Part shown: positions 24,929 to 37,800 of the stretch, in pieces | Layout of the letters: each line of letters opens with the position of its first letter | Position numbering within the stretch: the first letter of the stretch is position 1 | From: Crossaster papposus | Lineage: Eukaryota > Echinodermata > Asteroidea > Velatida > Solasteridae | DNA: 64,000 bases | Assembly: GCA_037893245.1 (NCBI GenBank) | Contig: JBAIAA010000409.1 | Coordinates: 2,471,001-2,535,000 of the forward strand | Direction: 5' to 3' | The notes under the pieces: generated by a model | What the model was told of the DNA's origin: nothing | The model's database searches: none | The model's input: the letters and a program-made list of their open reading frames with translations, nothing else | Program-made: the position numbers and the translations under genes

Positions 24929-25869
24929 TTATTCGTCCAATTCCACAGTCACAATTGCACTTTGCTCAGTAGCCGGATCACCAACTGGTGTTTCCCCGTT
25001 ACTGGTCTTCCTGACCGAATCGCCATCCAGGAGGCTGTTCAGCGTCAAAGGAAGGTTAGTGTCCGTACCTGCCTTTATCGGCAAGGAGAGACTTGAAGAT
25101 GGTGTGACAGAGGTATTGGTGGAGGGAGGAGTAGAGAGGGCGGAAGGCGGCCTGGGTGCAAGCATGCCTATAGCGGCTAGAGGAACAGTTCCAGCCATCA
25201 AAGGCTTCCGATGTGGGGGCAGTCTGTCGTTTGCAGGAGTGATGGATGGGAGAAGTCCTGACGAGGAGAGAATAGATGCCGTCGTGGGTATGCTCACCCC
25301 GCCAGAATTGTTGACAAGGTTCACTGGGATATTCGGGGACGATGCACCAAGGGTCAAGTTCTGTGTGCCCTGTGGAACCTCCTGCAATGCCAAGTTATTC
25401 AGAGACTGCAGACTCTGCGGGTACCCTAACTGATTGGCTGGGCCCACAGTATTGCCTGAGGAAAAACTACCCAAGACAGTGAAGTCGTTCTTATTCAGGA
25501 GGTGCTGCAAGTTTAGATTGTCACTGTCGCCACCAATTGACAGAATGCCACTACCGGATTCTGAAGAAACGAATTCTGCATTGCTTCCAATCTCACCGCT
25601 GACACCAACACTCGGAAGCCCTGCCGCACTAGTTGTGCTACTCCACTTGGTCTGGTTCTTTCTAGACGCCAGCGTGGTAAACTGGCCGAAGGGAGGCATT
25701 CCCGGCGAGGCCTTGCTGGCCTGAGTTCCGCTCGGGCCTCGTACAGCCAGGATCCGCCCGTCTGTGGTGCGCAGGTACAGGCCCTTCTGGGTCTTGATGA
25801 AAGTAACCGTCTGGCCTGCTTTGATGACGGGACCAGATGTCTGGGTGCTAACACCGGGTAGCACAATAT
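24929..25869 (-). CDS. RAD54L2: RAD54L2 last exon, C-terminal tail
   Basis: Encodes [19 protein letters not shown], then [18 protein letters not shown] (human KGTYIRTSDGRIFAVR), then a long Ser/Pro/Thr/Asn-rich tail ending AIVTVELDE; stop at 24931-24929. The acceptor is GCATGACAG at 25870. Confidence 0.93.
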
Positions 25870-28800
25870 CTGTCATGCAAAACAATAACCAAAGAAAAGG
25901 AACCTCAGCATTTAAGTTTATCAAATATACAGACTGGTTTATATCTAGAAGCATTTCACACGATGGCATTTGTACTTTCTCACCTCCAACCTCTGTGTCT
26001 CAAGTTCAAACCCTCCCAAGGCCAACAAGAGTACAGGATTGTCATTACCTTCCTGATTCCCCTTTTCTCCGAGACATCATGCCAAAGTTTTCCCCCCACA
26101 TCTATAAGCTATCTTGTTTTTTCTCTGTGTATTTTCTTAGAGACCCCTTGGTTTCATGAGGAGGCCATTAAAGGACAAGAAGTTCTCTTACCGGTTGTCG
26201 CGACAATCTTCTGCATGGAGACTCCTGCTTGCTGGAGATCGGCCAGTCTTTGCTGGTGACCGGACGAGACAAATCCGGGGTGGAACTGCGGGACGGGTGT
26301 GGACTGGACCGGGTGGATGCCCGTGATTGGGCGGGGAAAGAACTGTGGAGCACCCCGACCAGGTACACTGTGTACAGTTATGGGGCAAAAATAAAGAGGG
26401 GGGGTTCAATAACATAAACATTTTTACTAAAACATTCACAAATTAGCAACCACTCTTCTCCAATCTTAAAAAAAGCAACTCATGACAAAGTTGCTGAATC
26501 CTAATGCCTACGTCACACTCACATTTTTGTGCGACCACAGCCCCTGATTAGTCATAGCAGTCATAACTGGGGTGAATCAGGATAAAAGTGCCCTAATTGC
26601 ACCCACCTACAAATACTTACAGTCCTACTACGGTGGCACTACAACCTCTACTGTACATATCAGGATGTCTCTAAAAAAAGTATACCCATTTTCAAATTCA
26701 TATTATTGCAAAATTACTGAACATTTCAGAAAAAGGCAAATGTCTGTGGAAAGGGTAGAATGTCCTCTGTCCAATGGTATAAGGTTCATTATGTCATTGC
26801 CATGGATGACTGAACTAACAAGACAGTTATGAAAGGTACTGAAATAGGCACTGTGACAAGTTGGGATGATAAGTCAGGCATGATACTAAGATGCCAGCTA
26901 TGCATTAACAGGAATGGTGACCATCCCCTTGCATTTGTCAGGAAAGGGACCCTGTCATAATTTTTCCAATTTGTTCAACCTCAAACAGCAAAAGAATTTG
27001 TCCTTAAAAACACCTGCCGGAGCTTCGTCACTCAAGTAAAACCAACTTGTCACAGTGCTGATTTCAGTACCTTTCATAAATGTCTTGTTTGTTCAGTCAT
27101 CCATGGCAATGACATAATAAACCTTATACTATTGGACAGGGAACATTCTACCCTTTCCACAGAGATTTGTCGTTTTCTGAAATATTCAGTAGTTTTGCAA
27201 TAATACAAATTTTAAAATGGGTATACTTTTTTTAGAGACACCCTGTATATCGACGTCTGTATAATTTTAAAGCCGATTCATCATGACCTGCTACACACAA
27301 ATGTTCACCCTTTTCACTTTGTGCACATTCTACTGCACATGCTAATGTCAGGCCTCTCGAAAAATACCACTGAAATAGACTCGTCATATCTAACTAAAAA
27401 CATTGACTTTATTTTAGGAGAAACAAATGTAAGGCCGTATTTTCAACAAATTCACATACAAATTTGTACTGGTTGTCAGGTCTGCATCACGACTTGTCAA
27501 GATTCATCAGGATTCACCAAGATGCTGCTACGAGTATGTCCACGAATCACCTGGCTTTTGTGAATCGTGGGCTGTCGTCATTGAAATCGTGACAGTGTGA
27601 CCTTGGCTTAAAGTGCACAACTTCAAAAACAAAACTCACCCATATGTAGACTGCATGACACTGGCCCCTCTTGTATTTGTCATGGGTGCGCTGCCGTCCT
27701 TACCGTAGAAGGCCTGGTAGGAGGGGCGGGCGTAGGACACCCTCAATTGCTTCTCCTCCTCGTAGCTTTTCTTGGCCATGCGTTTTTCGGCGCGGGTCAG
27801 CCGCCGGTCTTTGCGGTCCCAGATTAGGGATTCGGTGCTGAAGGGTGCCTGATTGAATGAAACAACACCAGTCAAAACATTGTAATGATACTATATACAC
27901 GTATTAAAAATAACCCGAAACATTAATAGTTTGACGATTATCGCATTCAATTCTTGTACTGCAATATAATAATAGTAATAGGCAGTTCTTATATAGTGCA
28001 CGTATTTGGGCATTGGGCCCATGAAACCTTCCTAATACCATCTCAGCTTGCTTGGGAGTATACATCTAAGGAGACAAGGAATGGGGATCAATAAGCTGGG
28101 CTTTCTGAAGTTAGATTATGAGTTAGAGAGACACATTTTGGGGTTATCTTTTATACAACTACAACACTTTGGATAAAAGGGGGTGTGCACAATTACTGAA
28201 TAATTCCCTAAGTTTAGCAGCGTGGCCTCCAATATGCCGGGCCCGTCGGCAGAGAGAAGCTTGGCTTTTGTCGTTAACCGCAAACGTCCAGAATGTCAAC
28301 CACAAAAATCAAAGACGCCCGACATGGCAGTTTGGTATTCTTTTGTTAGACAGAAATGCACACCAGCTGCTCACATACAAAGGGGAGCTTATCTGTCAGT
28401 CAAGTCTGGGCGGGCCAGGAAGGTGCCATGTAGTCTATTAATTGGGTGTGTGTCTATTGTCACTGGATGGGCATTAAACAGATTGCAAGGCCCAGGCTTG
28501 CCTGAGGCCTGGCTGGGCATTTGAAAGGCTTTCATGCGTCAGAGATTCGCCGTCTTCCCTAAAGTCGCCTATGGTAAGCAGCAAGAGGTAGATCCTTGTT
28601 GACAAAAATCAACACCGAAAGCAAAGGGTTAAAACGACAACCTGATATAAATACAATTAACAATTATTAGTCAACCTTCGAATTAAATGTACGTATTCTT
28701 TGAAATCCCTAAACAAAATTATTCACAAAATGTAAGTTTCGGTTGTAAGTTGTAAAATGTAAGTTGCGACCCCCTGACCTTGCTGAGGAAGTTGCTGTAC

Positions 28801-31800
28801 TCATTGCAGATGTTGGCCAGCATTGAGTCGGAGTACTTAGAGGCCACGTTGCTGAAGTCTTCGTAGGGCATGTCGTCGGCGTCTGCGTCAAACTCCAGCA
28901 GGGACTCCACCTCCTTCTTGGTCAGGTTCGTCTCGGGGTTCATCTCGTCAACGACACGGTCTGAAACCGTCATTCATCAAAACAAATGTGAATTCTAAGT
29001 TTAGTTTTTTTTGTTTTTATTTTATTTAACCAGTTCGCGCCGGGATTATTTTAACATCACCGAGCCAAGGGGCGCGATTATTTTTAACAAAACTTGATTC
29101 AAAGCGGGTTCAGGCCGATAGTGCCGGGAAGCACACCCACGCATTTCCGGCCTTGCTCGCTTCTGACAGACATTTCCGGCTATGCTCGTGGCGTGTTTAT
29201 GCGTCATACGTTTTGAATCTGGGTAAACTTTGGGTTTATATGAGTCATCCGGCGCAAACTGGTTAAGGGTAGTATATACCGGTACCATTTGCTTTTGCTG
29301 TAATTTAAAAAAAAAGGATGGGTTTAGGAAGGTTCATTTTAGTAAATATGGTAAAAAAAACAAGAAATTGAATGTCATTTTTGTAGTCTGGTTCCTTGAC
29401 TTCCTTCAGATGAAACAGAGCAGTTTATACATGTAGATGTCAGGGAATTATCAGAATAGGAAACCAGACTCCAATGTAGATGGCTTGCATCCATTCACGG
29501 ATGTGTAACAGTATTTGAAAAAATATGTGGACTAATTTATAATTATAAATACTAAATTGGGGGCAGTGTTTGAAAATAGTCGGGTTTTTCCAATAATTGC
29601 TGAATTATCTTTTGTTTTCAATTGTAGATTTTTTCAGAGCAGATCTTACTTCACCATGCCTTTGACGTTGCGTTCGAAACGTGAAAACTGATTTACCCCC
29701 TAAGTGATCGCGTGACCCCGCTTTTAATCTAAGATGGCGTTATCTGCAAATGGCTAGAATTTTCATCGGTTGACATATTTTTATTTTATTTTTATTTGTT
29801 TTTTTGGGGAGCGAGTTCATTTTTACCTGACATTCCTTTCTTTGAGATCTGCCTATCGTAGATCTTCTTCTCCAGCGTGTTGTCAGTCACCATCCGGTAG
29901 ATGTGGCATTTCTTTTTCTGGCCGTAGCGGTAGACGCGACAGACAGCCTGCGCATCGTGGCAGGGATTCCACGAGGCGTCCAAGACGATGACTCGATTGG
30001 CACCGATCAGGTTGATTCCGAGGCAGCCGGCCCTGTGTGTGTGTGTGTGCGAAAACAACAGGAGATTGTTTGTTGTGCATTGTAAGGGTTTAGGTACTTG
30101 TGATGGTTTGTACATGTACGTATATTGCAGGTCCAGTCGCAAGTCCAGTCGCGAGTCCAGTCGCGAGTCCAGTCGCGAGTCCAGTCGCGAGTCCAGTCGC
30201 GAGTCCAGTCGCGAGTCCAGTCGCGAGTCCAGTCGCGAGTCCAGTCGCGAGTCCAGTCGCGAGTCCAGTCGCGAGTCCAGTCGCGAGTCCAGTCGCGAGT
30301 CCAGTCGCGAGTCCAGTCGCGAGTCCAGTCGCGAGTCCAGTCGCGAGTCCAGTCGCGAGTCCAGTCGCGAGTCCAGTCGCGAGTCCAGTCGCGAGTCCAT
30401 TCGCGAGTCCAGTCGCGAGTCCAGTCGCAAGTCCAGTCGCGAGTCCAGTCGCGAGTCCAGTCGCGAGTCCAAGTAAATCATAGGTCCAGTCACAAGTAAA
30501 TCATAAGTCTACTCACAAGTTAAACACAAGTCCCGACCCAAGCAAATTTATCATACCGTGAATCCTCTACATGTACCAAAAAAACCGAGTATAAAGCTCA
30601 TACATTGTATTTGAGTGTTTGTCTAAAGCCCTGCCAAGATTTCTTATCTAAACTTTTAAAGGGGCACATTGCTTTTAAATCTCATAAAATGTTGCTGTTT
30701 GAAAATTGTCCTTATCCTTATAAGAGATGCTCATGCAACAAAACAACTATAATTTCTTGTAATTAGTGAGCAGTGATACAAAAATACAAAAAATGACCTT
30801 TGACCCGCGAAACATAGACGTACCGGTACATGTACAAGTATTTCCAACAGTAAATACGTACCACCGTCCAAATAATGCGCAACATGCACTGTATTTAGTC
30901 GCTAGGCTGGCGCCACAGCCAGTGACCTGGTAAACGCATCAGATGAACTTTAGGGGCACCATTCTCCACCTAGAGCGCAGCAAGGTCGAACATGCACACG
31001 CGCGTGTGCAAACGAACAAAATAGTAAGCGATAAGTTGCGTGACTTTTATAACTACATGTATTAGCGCAATAAGGCGCACGACTCTGTCGGGTAATGCAA
31101 ACGCGTTAATTTATTTATGCTGCGACTAGAAAAACAACTAGCAAAACACCTCCGCCATTTTCTGGAGTCCACAAATTTGGTTCTACAAAATGACGGACCG
31201 TTATTTGTCATGAAATTTTAAAAAAATTATGCAATTCTAAGCAGTTATTATCTTTATATTCTACTTAAAAAAGTAAATTCCCACCTATATCCATTTTATT
31301 TGTATAGCCAAAAATGCCCAATCCAAAGCAATGTACGCCTTTAATCTCTTTGGGGAAGTTTAAGAATGATGAAGAATGAAGAAAACAATTACTAAAGAAC
31401 TTGTGAGGCATGGCTATATTCTAAATGTAGATTTTTATAAATTTAACAGCTATATGTATTAAATGTAATTAAGAGTGTGTATCGGATCCGGGTACTTAAG
31501 TACCCGCCCGCTGATGTCAGGATCCAGTTTCCATAACCGGTTCCCAGATTTCCGGAACCGGTTTCCAGTTTCTCAACCAACTGGGCGATCTTGCCCTATG
31601 TTGGCGGTCTCTCAAATTAGCAGTATCTTTGTTCGAAGGAGCTAGTCAGAAGTGACAAACATCAGAATGCAGTGTGGCCAGGGATCACGCCCGACTTTAT
31701 CAGTTACATACTATGAATCCAGAGTGAGAGTTTCAACCTGGTTTGAAAATCTCAACCCTGGTTTCGGACAGGGTCGAGTTCAACCCAGGTTGAAATCAGT

Positions 31801-34800
31801 CTCAGGGTCATTGGTTGATAGGTTGACATTTTTGACAAGTGTGAAACGCTGCGTGTTTTTAACCCTGCGTCGACCCTGCGATTTGTTCCATGTGAAAAGG
31901 GCTCATGAAAATGCCTCCTTACCTTGTGGAAAGCAGGAAGAGCCAGAAGTGCTTGTTGTTTGCATGGTTGAATTGATTGATCATCTTCTCCCGATCAGAG
32001 GCCGGTGTGCTGCCATCCAGGCCTGAATCAAGAAACCAAATCAATTTCTTTTCATTTCGTATCAACCACAAGGGAAAATGACTAGGTGCAGTTAATACTA
32101 TTTTGAAAATTAAACACACAAATTGGCTGGAGCGGGACTCGAACCAGCGACCTCCGGATTGTCGTTCCGGTGCTCCACCGACTGAGCTATTCAGCCCTGT
32201 GTTGCCAGTTCCTCCAAAAACCAGAGCCCAAGGATGGCAATCAGGAGGTTGCTGGTTCAAGCCCCGCTCCAGTCAACTTCTTTGTTAAATTTTCGAATAT
32301 TCAAAAATTAAATTGGAAAAAAAGAGGGCGAGGGTCCTTTTTGTGTTTTTCTTAGTTTGGCTTGATGTTTATACATGTAATTAGGTTTGCAATGAATTTT
32401 TGCATTTCATTAAATAAAAAGATAAAATAATCACACGTAGAAAATTTAGTCAAGAACATTTTCAGTATGTTGAATACTTTTTGCAACCTACAACATTTTT
32501 CCATTTAATACACGATGCGCTATGCAAAGTTTTGTCAAAACGTCGTAACTCGTCGAGATACAATGTTTTTTTCATGAACATACAATGAGGCTCCTTTACA
32601 CATACATGTACCTTAGCGCGTAGAGCTAAAATCGGCTGAGATCAGAAAACATAATTACTGTATTCCTAAAAAACAGAATTTGATAGGATAGTATCAGGAT
32701 TGGATAGTATGCTTGTGTTTAGCTTGTTTAGGTTGAGGAGTTTGTTAATAATTTGCAGTAGCATCTTATTCAGTGTATGAATAGTCTTTAGTTTGATATT
32801 TTTGTTATTTTCCATTTACATGTACTTCATTTTTGTTTCTCGTATTTTCCACTAACTTATTTTTGTTATTACAAAATAACATATTTTTGTCCTATTGTCT
32901 CATTGTGCTCAATTAGTTTCAAGAAAATACCAAAATAAACTCAACTGGTACCACATACTGTACACAGTAGGTACAAGAACGGGAATTTCAATGACTTTTT
33001 GCACAAACATGATCGTATGGCATTCTGTGTAGGAACGTGCTGAGATACGACATTTTTTGCTATTAAAACACAATTGCTCGTAATCTAGATACGACCTTAT
33101 GGTTTGAATCAATTGAACTCTTGTGCAATAATGTATAGGTGAATCTTTATAACATTACGCAAAAAGCTAAATTTTGACAAATTTGGCATTTACAACGTTT
33201 TTTGCACTTTACACAACAATATGAGAATAAATAGACAAAAATAATCAGATTCGAGAGAAAATTTAATGAAAACAAATGCATGCATGTGCAATGGCTTGCA
33301 ATGAAATCATGCTTAATTTCTAAACACGTATTCATGTAGGTGATGTGTGGTCTAAACACGTACAGATGATTTTTATGGTCGAGGAGCATTGAAACCTGCA
33401 GCACCGAGTCTTTGGAACCATCTGTCACACTGTGTACGCAAAACTGACTCTCTCTTAATATTCAAGTTGTATCAAGTTTACAAGGTCACTTGAGATCCAG
33501 ATTGAGTTTTCTACTCACGGAAGTAGGTCTTATTCCGGACCCATTTCCCGTCAAAGTCTGGTGGGGGATCAGGCGGTTCCGGCATGGTCCTCTCAGCCAG
33601 GAACTTCTCAATCAGCGACAGCGTGCTCAGGCTCTGGCTAAAGACTAGCAGCCGGTCCCCAAGATGGATCGAGCTCTCCAGGATCTCAAAGAGCAGCATC
33701 ATCTTGCCGCCGTTGGACAGCTTGTTGGGCTGGTAGTTCTTCATGATGTCTCGCGCCTGAAAATATACAGGGTGGCCCCAAAAATGAACAAGCATACAGG
33801 TACCTCAACGGACGAGCATACTTCCACTACCCTGAGGCCAGAATTACCTATAACGATGGATGCAGAATCTTTCTCGAGGAAAAGTGATACCAAGATATCT
33901 CAATTTGGTCTAGTACCGGTAGTTTTAGCTCCAGATCCCATTTTTTTTAAAGCGAAGTCAGAGATCCTTTTGCACCAAGAGAAACCTAAACCACAGTTTA
34001 GTTTATAATTCTTGGTGTGAACGGACCTCCGACTGCTCTTCACAAAACAGGATTTAGGCTGTATGGCAATAATTTACCAGTAAATCTGTCAATTAATTAT
34101 AATAAGAAAGACTAGGCCACATATTTGCTTGAAGGCTCACCCATTCAAATGAGATGATCTGATTGACCTTCTCCTGATACGACTGCTCGACGGCCGGCCC
34201 CATGGCTATATCAGGCTCATCCTTCTTAGCATCGCTAGTTGGCTTGGCGGCAGCCTTCTTGACCGACTTGGAACCTTCTTTTTTGCCTTTCTTGGAACAC
34301 CTATCAGGAAAATATATTTCAAAGTCTTAAATTTATGCTTCAATTCCAAAACTGGAAGAAGTTTTTTGGACTGGAATAAAACATACGATTAGACTAAAGA
34401 GCTACATGCATAAATACATTTAGAAAATTCACTGCCAATCTTTTGGCAAAAAGTCCTTAACCCTAACGCTCCTCAATCCTCCAAAATCCTCGTTGCAGTT
34501 TTGGAAGATTTTTGAGGATTAAGGATGAATGGTATTTTTTTTTAATGAGGAGTTTGGAGGATTGAGGCACAATGTTGTTTAAAGTGTAAAGGATTTTTGA
34601 GGATTGAGGCTGAATGGGGTTTTCAAAAAATGATAATTTTGGAGAATTGACTTTTTTCAATACTCCAGAATCCTCATTGCAGTTTTAAAGAATTTTTGAG
34701 GATTGAGAATGAATGGTATTTCAAAAAAATGAGGATTGTTGAGAATTGTGGCACAATTAATGTTGTTTCAAGTGTGGAGGATTTTTGAGGATTGAGGCTA

Positions 34801-37800
34801 ATAGGGTAATTAAAAAATGAGGATTTTGAAGGATTGGGGACGGTTGCTAGCAAAAAGGGCATAGGGGGTTAGGGTTAACAAAAAATAACGTTGACAAAAG
34901 AGGACAATAGTGTGCACCAATGCCAGACGTCCACCATCGAGATAATAATTGTAAAGCGCTTTGACACACTACATTGTAGGGTTATAAAGCGCTTTATAAG
35001 CACCAACATTATTATAATTATCATTTATATGGAAAGTCTTCTGAATAAGTTAAAACAAAAGAGGGAAAATACAGGGCCCACGGTAAAGGTGCTTACGCAC
35101 GTGTGTGATTTTGTGGGTGTTCAGTCTTTGTAAATGCGTAAATGGCCACAAGTTAAGCAAATTAAGTTCAACCAGATGATGTTCATTTGTCGGTGAGTTG
35201 TTCTGGCAAAATGCGATGGAACTGGGCTCAGGGGCATAGTGGAGAAAACTGCAAAAAATGAATAACGGGGGAATTTTTGTATTTTCAGATTGATTGATAT
35301 TTATAATCTTTGGTATGACTACTAACTATATATTTTGTTAAGAAATAGTATGAAAGTAGTAGAATAAATGTGTTTTTGAGAAAAAACAGTTGGCATTTTC
35401 CATATCACATGTACAAAACTTTAAACTTTAAAGGCCTTTTTCTCAACATTTTACTTTTGCAACATGTTGATAAATGCAAACTTTACGCAGCCATAACTTG
35501 TTAATGAAATGTCCAATTGAAGTGCAAGAAACAGGATTGTAAGGAAAATGTTATCCTCTTTTCTAATACATGAGAACCCTCATTTCAACCTCTGCCCAGT
35601 TCCGTATCATTTTGCCAGAACCCCTCACATAAAGTAATACTTCACGTGGCACTGGAAAAGTGTTTAAAATTGGCTCCGGTGTTTTGTCATCCATTTAGAA
35701 CCGGCCAAGTGACCAACGGGAATGAGTAAACTGTCTAAGGTATGATAATATCAAGCAAATTGGTTGCATTATGCATGTCTGAACATAAAAGATGCTGGGT
35801 AATTATGCATACGACTTCGACCCATTGCATCCTTCAAAACTAACTGGCAATGTTTGCCATTCATCCTCAATCTTAAAAAAAAATGACGAGAATTTTGGAG
35901 GATTGAGAAAGTTTAAGCTTTCAGCTTTGTATACCCGTGATAAAGTTTGTAAATTTTGTGCCTAAACTTTAGTTCATATCCCGACCTTGCCGATGTTTCT
36001 GGAAGATCCAAGTCCGTATCCAAGTCGCCCATTTCGTCTCGTTTTAGAAAAACGTCGCAGAGGATATCCGGATGATTCCAAATCTAGGACGGGTACATGT
36101 AGGAAAAGACAGAAAGTTGAATATATCATGTCTTTGGTGCGTCGTGGAGGTCGCCATCTGTTTTCCGTACTGCGTTTTGTCGTCTTTTTCATTGTCATCG
36201 ATGTGCCCCAAAATGTCCCACCTAAAAAATGCAAAACCTGCCCTCTTTCTAGGGCATACCTGTTGATTTTTAGTGTCGCACGCTAGTCTAATAATTGTGC
36301 TGGGTGAGTAGTGGATTTTGCTACTCGCAAGAAGCCAAGTACAGTGGAACGCTGCTATACCGAACACAACTATACCGAACATTCGGCTATACCTAACACC
36401 ATTCTTGGCTCCTGAATTCTGTGTCCAAACATTGTTGTTAAAAATATGTTAACAGATTTTTTTTAAATCCACTGGTATATCAAACGCTATTTAGGCTGTG
36501 TCTTATTCCCGAACGTCAAACGGTCGGTGCTTTATGTTAAATAGTGACGGGTGACTATTATTTCTCAAATGAATAGAAGGGGCAAACAAACTTATGCTTT
36601 AGAATTGTGTGATGAATAAGAATTCAGTGTGATGAATAAAAGCGGGCATACTTGAAGTAGGCAACAAGAGGTGCTATTTAAAAAGGACAGATGTATCTTG
36701 AAAAATAGGCACTCGATGGACTGGCGGCTGAAGAAGAAGAAAACAAAAATCGCTATATCGAACAATCGATATACCGAACAAAATCTGTAGATCCCGTACT
36801 CACTGTACTCACTAGTAGTTTGTCACTAGATTTCTCATCAGAGCAGAAAGACTGACAACGTAAAGTGACAACCCATTATTCCGCAGTGAGATGTTTCTTT
36901 GCATTACTTGAAATTTTATTCTTGGGAGTGAAATCCTGGTGAGAGTGAAGTGGATCAAATGATTCCTTGAATGCTAGCTTCATTGAACAACATCCAGACA
37001 AAAGGCAACTTTAGTGCAGAAACAGTAGTTACTTTTGTCTAAATCAATGGCGTAAAAAAAAATTGCTACTCGCGAGTAACTGCTTTACTCGCACCTGGAT
37101 GAGTACCCGAGTAAATGAAAGTCACAAGTAATACAATGAGTAGCACAACCAGTCGAGTACTCGCGTTACTCGCCGAGCAGTATCCAATAACTTCAAGGTA
37201 GCTGTATTAAAGTACACAATCGCCATTGAAGGAATAATAGCCAGGCTCTCACCTTGCAGCCTACAGAGAACGCCTTGAGCGGATTGGCTGAGCACCATCC
37301 CCCAGCGCCCATCTCAGAGAAGGCCTGCATGAACCTGATGTACAGTCCCCGCTGGAAGGGGGTAAGGCGGACTAGGAGCACACTCTCCTCCTTGGGCGGC
37401 AGAGTGCTGTGAAGCACGGCGAAGCCTCGTCGCTGGACGAAACCTTCCAGGAGGCTGAACAGGACGTGGGCTCGGAACCGCATCAACTGCATGTCCTGTG
37501 GATGGACGAGGAAAATGGTGACGTACACGTTTATGTACAATCTTTGACACCAAATCCAGTGTTGTTTTAAAAAACTATAACTTGATCTACACTATGACCT
37601 GTTACCACAAAATGAGCTTAACCCTAAACCCAGCCAGACGCAGCGCAGTGCATCAGGTAAAACAGCCTAGTGCACCTCTATGCATTCAGCTGTCAACACC
37701 AGTGCGTAAACGACCACAGTGTATGGGAGCTAGTCCCCATTGAGCAATGCCACACTGAAGTTGCATTCTGCTGTGTTGGGTGACCACAGACTCTGAAGCA

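Noticed and set aside
25059-25724. Plus-strand frames opposite the last RAD54L2 exon
   Set aside because: Shadows of the conserved minus-strand exon; no homology recognised.
30131-30466. CRISPR-like array
   Set aside because: 12-bp units have no spacers; eukaryotic minisatellite.
29792-30493. A 233-codon minus frame with long Leu-Asp-Ser-Arg repeats
   Set aside because: Only the last 206 bp are RAD54L2 exon 16; the rest is the 12-bp minisatellite and intron. A splice acceptor at 30033 joins perfectly to exon 15.
29988-30499. Plus-strand repeat proteins (Ser-Arg-Glu, Pro-Val-Ala-Ser, Val-Gln-Ser-Arg)
   Set aside because: All come from a stop-free 12-bp tandem repeat in an intron; no independent coding signal.
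32125-32196. Functional tRNA gene
   Set aside because: The anticodon loop lacks U33, stems have mismatches, and a partial inverted copy lies next to it; SINE is more likely.
36072-36286. Plus frames opposite RAD54L2 exon 12
   Set aside because: Minus strand gives conserved IWNHPDIL with correct splice sites; plus frames are shadows.
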